Assembly: GCF_000718515.1 (NCBI RefSeq)
Contig: NZ_JNZS01000007.1
Location: forward strand, 372,001-436,000
Direction: 5' to 3'
Origin: Micromonospora parva
GTDB taxonomy: Bacteria > Actinomycetota > Actinomycetes > Mycobacteriales > Micromonosporaceae
DNA: 64,000 nt
Both the position numbers and the translations under genes were made by a program. The notes beneath the pieces were generated by a model. It did no database searches. It was not told the origin of the DNA and was given only the letters and a program-made list of their open reading frames with translations. Each line of letters opens with the position of its first letter. The first letter of the stretch is position 1. Shown here piece after piece: positions 55,385 through 62,705 of this stretch.

Positions 55385-56321
55385 GAGCGCGTTTGGTTTG
55401 TGGGTTGGTCGGGTGTGTCGCACAGCAGGTCCGATCGATGAGGGTGACTCGGTCGGTAGACGGGTATGGATCGAGTGCGGCGGTACCCCTCTGACCTGAC
55501 CGACGCCGAGTGGGAGATCATCCAGCCGATGCTGCCGTCTCCGCAGTGGATGGGCAGACCCGAGAAGCATCCCCGCCGGGCCGTCATCGACGCCATCTTG
55601 TACGTGGTGCGCACCGGCTGCGCGTGGCGGTACCTGCCGGTCGACTTCCCGCCGCGGCAAACCGTGTACGCCCACTTCACCCGCCTCAACGACCGGGTGT
55701 GACCGAGCGGATCCTGACCGAACTACGCGAGCAGATCCGGGTGACTCACGGCCGCGAGCCCGAGCCGACGGCGGGCATCATCGACTCGCAGAGCGTCATA
55801 GGCGCCGACACCGTGCCGCGCGACTTCCGCGGCTACGACGCTGGCAAGAAGACCAACGGCCGGAAACGGTTCATCGTCACCGACACCCTCGGCCTCCTGG
55901 TCACCGTCTGGGTCCTCGCCGCCTCGTGGCAGGACCGCGACGGAGCCAAAGGCGCCCTGCTCGCCACCTACGCAACCACCCCGATCCGGCACGTCTTCGC
56001 CGACACCGGCTTCGCCGGTCGCCTCGTCGACTGGGCCCGCGACCTGCTGCGCACCACCGTCGAGATCGTCCGCAAACCCGCCGACCAACGAGGGTTCGTC
56101 GTTCACCCTCGCCGCTGGGTCGTCGAGCGAACCCTGGCCTGGATCACCGCCCACCGCCGCCTGGCCCGCGACTACGAAACCCACCGCGCAACGTCAGAGG
56201 CCATGATCCGATGGGCCGCCCTCGGCGGCATGCTCCGCCGCCTCGCCCGCGGCGAACCCGCCACCCGCCAACAACGCCTCACCTTCAACACACCCGACTG
56301 ACAGCAATGTGAAACGCGCTC
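55385..56321 (+). mobile_element. IS5-family insertion sequence, complete ends
   Basis: The element is 937 bp. Its ends are inverted repeats beginning GAGCGCGTTT (55385) and ending AAACGCGCTC (56321), directly flanked by TTA on both sides (55382-55384 and 56322-56324), a three-base target duplication. It carries the transposase gene at 55466-56301 and lies upstream of the LamG gene, inside the segment bounded by the 99-bp repeats. Confidence 0.85.
55466..56301 (+). CDS. IS5-family transposase in two frames (frameshift or programmed slippage)
   Basis: Frame A (55466-55702) encodes the N-terminal domain: YPSDLTDAEWEIIQPMLP, RRAVIDAILYVVRTGCAWR and YLPVDFPPRQTVYAHF. Frame B continues from about 55698 to 56301 with VTERILTELREQIR and the DDE domain: IIDSQSV (first Asp), FADTGFAGRLVDW (second Asp) and RRWVVERTLAWI (Glu). 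The protein must change frame near the GACCGGGTGTGACC sequence. Many IS5-group elements make their transposase by ribosomal frameshifting, so it may still be active; the site lacks an obvious A-rich slippery stretch, so a simple mutation is equally possible. Confidence 0.8.
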
Positions 56322-56564
56322 TTAGGCAGGCGGCAGCCGCAGGACGACCCATGTTGAGCTCACCGTGCCCAAATCTGGTTCCAGCCGACCGACGAAGCGA
56401 CATCTGGCGGCAGCTGTAGCACTTGACGCGGAATCAAGAACCAAACTGCCGCTCCATCCAGTACGCCGACGAAGCGGCAGGCCAGAGCGATCTACAGCAC
56501 GCGCGCCGACGGCCAACCATCCACGCCGTTACCGCCGAGAAAGATCATCCGTTACCGGATGTTA

Positions 56565-56663
56565 GTCGGGACGGCCGGATTCGAACCGACGACCCCTTGA
56601 CCCCCAGTTTTACAACGATTCTGTCACGGCGTGTCGGAACAGGCTGATAGGTCCTCCAATGCG
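56565..56663. repeat. 99-bp direct repeat, copy 2, containing tRNA-Pro(GGG) 3' end (att-like)
   Basis: Perfect copy of 44852-44950, 11.7 kb to the right. A short hairpin CATCCG-TTAC-CGGATG lies just to its left. Here the partial immunity-gene tail has no gene attached, because sequence diverges at 56664. The tRNA is again only a 3' half, so the intact tRNA gene must be elsewhere, probably beyond the right edge. Confidence 0.8.
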
Positions 56664-57244
56664 GACAGAACCGCATCCCCTAATGATGCCCTCTGCCGAC
56701 TCGTGTCAGCCACTCCTCCGCCGCGGACCTCGATCCGTTACCGAAGTGGTTACGGCGGTCAGTCAAGAGTCCGCGCTGACGTCGAGTCCAGGAAGATATG
56801 GCGGACCGCACTTCCCGCACGGCGTCCTAGGACAATATTGATGGCGGGTGACCACAAAGCCCGAGCCCTGTACGGCAGGAATGGGCCTCTAGGACTTTCC
56901 GTCCTGCCTTGCAGCCACCCATAGTGGCGAGCTGCTCGGCTTGCCCCGGGTCGATGACCGACTGGACTACTTCTCCAGATCATCCGATTCGGGCGGTCGC
57001 ACCTGCCCTGCCGGGAGTCGGCATGTCTCCACCGACGGCTCTCGCAACCGCCTGTCAGGCAACACCTCGATGCGCTGGTGTAGAGCGATTTCGTCCCTCA
57101 CATCGCGCCTGTGGGCCCACTGATCGCTCGTAGGTGCGAGCTCGGACCTACGGCGCTCAGCCGGCAGACGACGCTGGTCGTCTCGCTTGAGCCTCACCAA
57201 CTACGCTGTGGCCGAACGCCCTGACGTCCAGATACCTCGTTACA
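56664..57244. other. Region between the repeat and the CRISPR leader, no gene recognised
   Basis: Several short frames exist on both strands, none with a recognised family. No cas1 or cas2 end, which often precedes a type I-E leader, can be seen. The part 56322-56564 left of the repeat is likewise without a gene. Confidence 0.4.
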
Positions 57245-57336
57245 CGAACCGGAACCGAGCCCGAATGGGATGATCTTGCGGAACCTAGTGAACAAAAACC
57301 GCGAAGTCGATCTTTAACGCCCCAGGTCAAGAAGAC
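57245..57336 (+). promoter_or_regulatory. CRISPR leader
   Basis: A comparatively A/T-rich stretch (CTTGCGGAACCTAGTGAACA around 57275, TCTTTAACGC near 57310) ends at the first repeat. The leader is placed on this side because repeats here are uniform, while those at the far end are degenerate. Confidence 0.55.
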
Positions 57337-58765
57337 CTGCTCCCCGCGCACGCGGGGGTGATCCGTCTGCTGGGCCGGCTTGGTCGGAAGGCGGCGACTG
57401 CTCCCCGCGCACGCGGGGGTGATCCTTCGCGGATCGCGTCCAGGGGCCCGCTCACGGCCTGCTCCCCGCGCACGCGGGGGTGATCCGGCCGACCCGGCAA
57501 GGGCGTTTACGTCCGACCCCTGCTCCCCGCGCACGCGGGGGTGATCCGGACTCCCGGGTGTCGCCGCCGTTGCTGCCGAGCTGCTCCCCGCGCACGCGGG
57601 GGTGATCCCGTCGGTGGTCCGCTTCGCCTGCCCGCCACCACCTGCTCCCCGCGCACGCGGGGGTGATCCTGACCCGTACGACGCGCGCCCGGGTTCGTAC
57701 GCCTGCTCCCCGCGCACGCGGGGGTGATCCCGCGACGCGTCGCTGTGGATCGACGCTCACTTTCTGCTCCCCGCGCACGCGGGGGTGATCCGGCCGAGGT
57801 GCAGACCATCGTCTTGACCAACGGCTGCTCCCCGCGCACGCGGGGTGATCCGGTCGACGGCGTCCAGTGGGCCAGCTCCAACCCCTGCTCCCCGCGCACG
57901 CGGGGGTGATCCATACGGCATTGCCATTCACAACACATCGAATGACTGCTCCCCGCGCACGCGGGGGTGATCCGGCAATCGCGCTGCTCGGAGCAGAGGT
58001 GCAGCCCTGCCCCCTGCGCACGCGGGGGTGATCCTACGTCGGAGTGTCGACGACCAGCCGCACCTATCTGCTCCCCCGCGCACGCGGGGGTGATCCCTGA
58101 CCGCACCCCGGATCGCCGGCCAGCAGGCCCTGCTCCCCGCGCACGCGGGGGTGATCCGGCGCTCGCGGCGGCCGAGGACACCACCGGGCGCTGCTCCCCG
58201 CGCACGCGGGGGTGATCCCGCGACGCGCTCTACGAGGCGCTGCTGACCGAACTGCTCCCCGCGCACGCGGGGGTGATCCGAACCAGCGCCGTGCGTTCAG
58301 GTTGATCGGCTCCTGCTCCCCGCACACGCGGGGGTGATCCGGTCACCTTTGGGAGCGTGCCCGGGAAGGTGCCCTGCTCCCCGCGCACGCGGGGGTGATC
58401 CGTCGACGCCGATGGACAGGCCGTCGTACAGGCCCTGCTCCCCGCGCACGCGGGGGTGATCCCTTCGTCGACGTCCCGAGGATGAGCGGCACAGCCTGCT
58501 CCCCGCGCACGCGGGGGTGATCCGGGCAGAGCGGCCGGCTGTTAACCGGTAGATCTCTGCTCCCCGCGCACGCGGGGGTGATCCGATGATCGCCGCCAAG
58601 CACATCCGGTTCGAGGGCTGCTCCCCGCGCACGCGGGGGTGATCCCCGGGGGGTGACGCCCGCCCGGTGGTGCTCACGTCCTGCTCCCACGCACGCGGGG
58701 GCGATCCGTAAGCCGGAGTGGCTGTGGGTCGGAGCCGCTGCTCCCCGCGGACGCGGGGATAAACC
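57337..58765 (+). CRISPR. Type I-E CRISPR array, 24 repeats and 23 spacers
   Basis: The 28-bp repeat begins CTGCTCCCCGCGCACG and ends GGGGTGATCC, forming the short hairpin typical of type I-E. Unit length is 61 bp (28 + 33; equivalently 29 + 32 if the following base, often G, is counted). Repeats start at 57337, 57398, 57459 and so on to 58618, 58681 and 58738. Small indels occur at 57825, 58068 and 58681, and base changes at 58007 and 58313. The last repeat (58738) ends GGGGATAAACC like the classic enterobacterial I-E repeat, and the one before is also degenerate. No cas gene lies in the window. Repeat-derived frames here are not genes. Confidence 0.97.
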
Positions 58766-58932
58766 CGAAGCCCTCATCTGCGAAGCAGAACAAAGTGGAA
58801 GCGTCGGCTTATTGCCAGTCATCTTCATCGCCAGCGATCGCATCCGACGGCCATAGCAAACAAAGAACCGGCGCGTAGCCATGCTGGTACTGATATACGG
58901 CTGAACGGCTTCCAACGACCATCGATCGGATC

Positions 58933-58968
58933 ATGACCGCCGACTCCAGCGGTACCTAAAGTGGTGAA
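58933..58968 (+). promoter_or_regulatory. Promoter of the DUF429-DUF6361-PLD-helicase operon
   Basis: ATGACC (58933-58938) and TAAAGT (58957-58962) are 18 bp apart, and the -10 ends six bases before GTG 58969. There is no Shine-Dalgarno sequence, so the first gene is probably translated from a leaderless transcript. The 200 bp between array and operon otherwise hold nothing recognised. Confidence 0.5.
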
Positions 58969-59724
58969 GTGTTAACCCTCGGCGTTGACCTCGCAGCCGC
59001 AGACGAACATACGGCGACGGCCGCGATCGAGTGGCTACCAGGCCGGGCAGTGGTGCGGGAGATAGCTCTCGACATCAGTGACGCTCGGATCGTCGAAGCG
59101 AGCCGGCACGCGGACAAGACCGGGTTGGATTGCCCGCTCGGTTGGCCGGAGCCGTTCGTCGCCCTCGTCACGACCCACCAGGTCGGCCATGTGAGGCCCC
59201 CTGACGGCGAGGGCGGACCTTGGCGGCGTCACTTGGCCTATCGCCAGACTGACGAAGTGGTGCGCAAGGAGACCGGAATCATCCCCCTCAGCGTGGCCGC
59301 GGACCGCATCGGGCACGCCGCCTTCCGCTGCGCCGGTTTGCTGGCGATGCTCGCCGCCGATGGTCAGGATGTCGATCGTTGCGGCGACGGCAAGATCGTC
59401 GAGGTGTACCCGGCAGCGGCCCTGAGCCGTTGGGGCTTCGCGCACCGCGGTTACAAGGGGCGCCGTCAGCAGGTCCAGCATTCCGAACTCGTAACCGCAT
59501 TGTGTGGGGCCGCGCCCTGGCTGAAGCTTGGAGCGTTCGAGGCGTTGGTGCGGCGCAGCCATGACGCGTTCGACGCGGTGGTCGCATCGTTGGTTGCCCG
59601 AGCCGCAGCGACAGGCAAGGCGAGCAGGCCGGATGACGAGCAGCGCTCAGCCGCGCGTTCCGAGGGATGGATCGCTCTGCCTACCTACCCTCTCGCCGGC
59701 CTGCTCGGCTTGGCAGCGGCGTAA
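58969..59724 (+). CDS. DUF429 family protein (predicted RNase H-fold nuclease)
   Basis: This 251-residue DUF429 protein opens with the RNase H-like strand and acid LTLGVDLAAADEHTATAAIE. The second conserved part is HADKTGLDCPLGWPEPFVAL, and later come HLAYRQTDEVVRKETG, VEVYPAAALSRWG and a C-terminal SHDAFDAVVASLVAR helix with the last acid. The fold suggests a metal-dependent nuclease or phosphotransfer activity, unproven for the family. It is the first gene of a four-gene run with 13 bp to the next start. It could be an independent neighbour that shares the promoter. Confidence 0.8.
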   Translation: MLTLGVDLAAADEHTATAAIEWLPGRAVVREIALDISDARIVEASRHADKTGLDCPLGWPEPFVALVTTHQVGHVRPPDGEGGPWRRHLAYRQTDEVVRKETGIIPLSVAADRIGHAAFRCAGLLAMLAADGQDVDRCGDGKIVEVYPAAALSRWGFAHRGYKGRRQQVQHSELVTALCGAAPWLKLGAFEALVRRSHDAFDAVVASLVARAAATGKASRPDDEQRSAARSEGWIALPTYPLAGLLGLAAA

Positions 59725-59737
59725 CCGGAAGGTAACC

Positions 59738-60967
59738 ATGGCTTCAGGACTGAGCTGGCTGGACAGTTCCCGCGACGATCAACATCGGATGCGGGAATTA
59801 CTCAAGCTCTTCAGCGACACGGAGAGCCGAGTCGAGCTGGGCATCGGCCAGGTCCGGGACGCGTTCAGCGACTTACTTTTCCCGGGCACCTCCGTTTTGC
59901 AGGCCCGGGCGCGGTACCTACTGATCGTGCCGTGGTGCTACCAGGAGGCGCAGCGCCGTGGACTGCACGGTGACCGTCTCACTGCGCAGGTGGACCGCAC
60001 CGAACGAAAGGTGATCGCCGCGCTACTGAAAGGCGACGACACGGAGGGCGTGATCGGTCGCCGGGCTGGTGTCGGGGTACAGACGCTGCCGTCGAGCATC
60101 TATGCGGCGGCGTTGCTCGAGTACGGCATCCGCACTGGTGACGATGAGGGCGCATCGAACCGCCGAGTGGCCGGACTGGCCGACGCCGATGAGCTGACGG
60201 AGCGAGCGAGCGGGATCTGGCACCCAACGCTGCCGGCCCGACCGTCGAAGTTTCCAGACGAGGTTGAGGGTGGATTGAGGCTGACGCCGGATGAGGGCCG
60301 TTGGCTGCGAGAGCGCATCCTCACTGCGGCGCCCGGCACATTGTTGGCGTACCTCCTTGAGCCCGAGCATCGACCCGGTTGGGACAGCGACGCACCATGG
60401 GAGGAGCCTGCGGGGCTGACCGCGCCGGAGCCGATCGGCTCGCTGGTACGAGACGCGGCACTGTTCTCACTGGCGATCCACGGCGCGGCGTTGCTGTACA
60501 ACCTCCTCGTGGCGGAGCGGTACGAGGAGACCGGTCTGACCGAGCGTGAGGCGCCGGTGGACAGGTACCGAGGCAAGCTGTCGCGCTGGAACCAGCGCGT
60601 GTCGGCGGAGCAAGGCCTCAAGGGCTGGGCTCGGTCGGGCATGTGGGACCGGTTGATCGAGAGGAATCCGCGGATAGCGTCGAACGTCGCTGCGCGCCGG
60701 TTCATTGACCGCTGGCTCGATGCAGTCGCAAGCGGAGCCGCGGCAGCGGCCGCCGCGGACCAGAGCTTGCGCAATCTCGTGGCCGAACGGGAGCGGACCG
60801 TGAAGAAGGGGCAGTCACGGTTAATCAACGACAAGCTGCTGCGTACGTGGAGTGGCGCCTCCGGCAGCCGACGGCTGGTGTCTCGATGGCCTCAAGTCCG
60901 CCGGATCCTCGTCGACATCCACGAGGGCTGTGCCGCTGACTCGGAGGCTGCGAATGCTCGCGCCTGA
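59738..60967 (+). CDS. DUF6361 family protein, probable defence-operon component
   Basis: This 409-residue protein begins MASGLSWLDSSRDDQHRMRE, typical of DUF6361, followed by ELGIGQVRDAFSDLLFPGTS and ARYLLIVPWCYQEA. A helical body contains LPSSIYAAALLEYGIR and RDAALFSLAIHGAALLYNLL, and the basic C-terminus has KKGQSRLINDKLLRTW. No catalytic motif is evident; it may be a specificity or sensor subunit. Homologues are known to me beside PLD-fold and helicase genes, but no mechanism is described. ATG 59738 follows GGAAGG. The stop overlaps the next start by 14 bases. Confidence 0.8.
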   Translation: MASGLSWLDSSRDDQHRMRELLKLFSDTESRVELGIGQVRDAFSDLLFPGTSVLQARARYLLIVPWCYQEAQRRGLHGDRLTAQVDRTERKVIAALLKGDDTEGVIGRRAGVGVQTLPSSIYAAALLEYGIRTGDDEGASNRRVAGLADADELTERASGIWHPTLPARPSKFPDEVEGGLRLTPDEGRWLRERILTAAPGTLLAYLLEPEHRPGWDSDAPWEEPAGLTAPEPIGSLVRDAALFSLAIHGAALLYNLLVAERYEETGLTEREAPVDRYRGKLSRWNQRVSAEQGLKGWARSGMWDRLIERNPRIASNVAARRFIDRWLDAVASGAAAAAAADQSLRNLVAERERTVKKGQSRLINDKLLRTWSGASGSRRLVSRWPQVRRILVDIHEGCAADSEAANARA

Positions 60968-62705
60968 CTCTCGTTCGCTGCTGCTCGATGCCTTGCGCCC
61001 GCCACCGGGTATGCGGCTGTCCCGCGCCGTCGCGTTGACCTTCACCCTGGATCTGGAGAGTCTGCTGGTCGCCCCGCTGGCCTTCGCCGCACACGGCTTA
61101 CGCGAGACGACCGACCCCATCGCGGTAATGGAGGGCGTACGGCAGTGCGCCGACCGGATCGACGTGTTCTGCCAGGCCGGGCAGATCGCGGTTCCACCGA
61201 CCAAGTCGGCGCTGCTGGCGTTTGTCGAGCCGATGGTGCATCAGGTGCGCCGGCCCAGGCCGGGTCGGCTGTTCCACCCGAAGCTGTGGGCGCTGCGTTT
61301 TGAGGACGAAGCGACCGGGGAGACGTCGCTGCGGCTGCTGGTGCTCAGTCGCAACCTGACCAAGGACCGCAGCTGGGACGTGTGCCTGCGCCTCGAAGGC
61401 TACCCAGGCACCCGCCGGGTGGCGGGTAACAGACCCTTGTTCGACCTGCTGCAACACACGCTGCGACTCGCGGTCGCGCCCCTACCGCCGGATCGGCAGG
61501 CGGCGGTCGAAGCGCTAAGCGAGGATCTACGTCGCGCCGCGTGGGAGTACCCCGACGGCGCCCGGGAGATGTTTTTCCATGCGCTAGGAGTTCCTCGTAC
61601 TCCGCCAGTGGACTTCGCCGGCACACGTCACCTGGTCATTTCCCCGTTCTGCACCCCCGAGGGTCTGGACCGGTGCGCACCGAGCGGCAAGCTGGCGTTG
61701 GTGAGCCGGCAGGAAACTCTCGACTGCCTGCCCGAAGAGAGCCTGGCCGGTTCCGAGACGTTCGTTGTGAACGCCTTGGCCGGTTTGCCAGCTGAGGAAT
61801 CGCTGTCAGGCCAGGAAGTACTCAGCGGGCTGCACGCAAAGGTGTACGTGGTGGAGAAGGGCCATCAGGCGCGGGTTTTCCTCGGCTCCGCAAATGCCAC
61901 AGGCGCGGCGTTCGACGGCAACGTCGAGCTGTTGGTCGAGCTGGTAGGTGGCCGTGCTCAGTGGGGTATCGACGCTCTCCTTGGCCCGAAGGCAGCGCTT
62001 CGCGAGATCCTCGAACCCTACGAACGCCAGAACGCCGCCGAACTGGATCCCGAAGCGGACCGCCTCCGCAATCTGGTCCGCGACCTCGCGGCGACCCCGC
62101 TGCTAGCTACCGTCATGCCCGAGGCAGACAGCTACCGGCTCCGGGTGACCTCCCAAGACACTGTGCCCGAAGTGCCGGGCGTACGGATCACCGCGCAGCT
62201 GCACACTCGTCGCGGTGAGGCGACCGTGCTCGCGTCGGGACAGCCGGTCGACGCCGTGTTCACCGAGCTTGCGCTGGTCGACATCACCCCGTTCATCATC
62301 GTTTCCGCTGAGAACGGCAGCGGTCGGGAACAAGCAGTCGTCCTCGCCACCCTGGTCGGCGATCCCCTGCACCGCCTCGATCACGTCATCGCCCAGCAGA
62401 TCGACACGCCAGAGAAGTTCCTACGGTTCCTGCTTCTGATGCTCGGCCTCGGCACTGATGCCGCCGCGTTGGTTAGCGGTGGCGCTGAAGCGGGCGGCGC
62501 ATGGCGTACCAGCGGAACTGGGATTTTCGAACTGCTCCTCAACGCTCTCGTTGACCGGCCGCAGCAACTCGACGACCTAGCCCGGCTCGTCAGCCGCATC
62601 GAGGCCAGCGGCGACGGCAAGCGACTGCTGCCACCCGGCTTCACCGAGCTGTGGCAGGTCGTCACGCAAGCGCGGGTAGCGATGACAGAGGCGGTGCGCA
62701 CATGA
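60954..62705 (+). CDS. Phospholipase-D-fold protein with two variant HxK motifs
   Basis: This 583-residue protein has two PLD-like half sites: LFHPKLW (His108, Lys110) followed by LSRNLTKDRSWD, and LHAKVYVVEK (His294, Lys296) followed by FLGSANATGAAFDGNVEL. The canonical HxKx4D aspartate is replaced by other residues (Arg in the first site, Glu301 in the second), as in several nuclease-like PLD proteins of defence systems. The remaining 250 residues are an uncharacterised C-terminal domain. It is expected to cut DNA or to serve as effector with the helicase. It overlaps DUF6361 upstream by 14 bases and the helicase by four. Confidence 0.82.
   Translation: MLAPDSRSLLLDALRPPPGMRLSRAVALTFTLDLESLLVAPLAFAAHGLRETTDPIAVMEGVRQCADRIDVFCQAGQIAVPPTKSALLAFVEPMVHQVRRPRPGRLFHPKLWALRFEDEATGETSLRLLVLSRNLTKDRSWDVCLRLEGYPGTRRVAGNRPLFDLLQHTLRLAVAPLPPDRQAAVEALSEDLRRAAWEYPDGAREMFFHALGVPRTPPVDFAGTRHLVISPFCTPEGLDRCAPSGKLALVSRQETLDCLPEESLAGSETFVVNALAGLPAEESLSGQEVLSGLHAKVYVVEKGHQARVFLGSANATGAAFDGNVELLVELVGGRAQWGIDALLGPKAALREILEPYERQNAAELDPEADRLRNLVRDLAATPLLATVMPEADSYRLRVTSQDTVPEVPGVRITAQLHTRRGEATVLASGQPVDAVFTELALVDITPFIIVSAENGSGREQAVVLATLVGDPLHRLDHVIAQQIDTPEKFLRFLLLMLGLGTDAAALVSGGAEAGGAWRTSGTGIFELLLNALVDRPQQLDDLARLVSRIEASGDGKRLLPPGFTELWQVVTQARVAMTEAVRT

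Noticed and set aside
57452..58266. Long frames through the CRISPR array giving repeats such as GSPPRARGA and ITPACAGS
   Set aside because: They are translations of the repeat unit; such proteins are known annotation artefacts.
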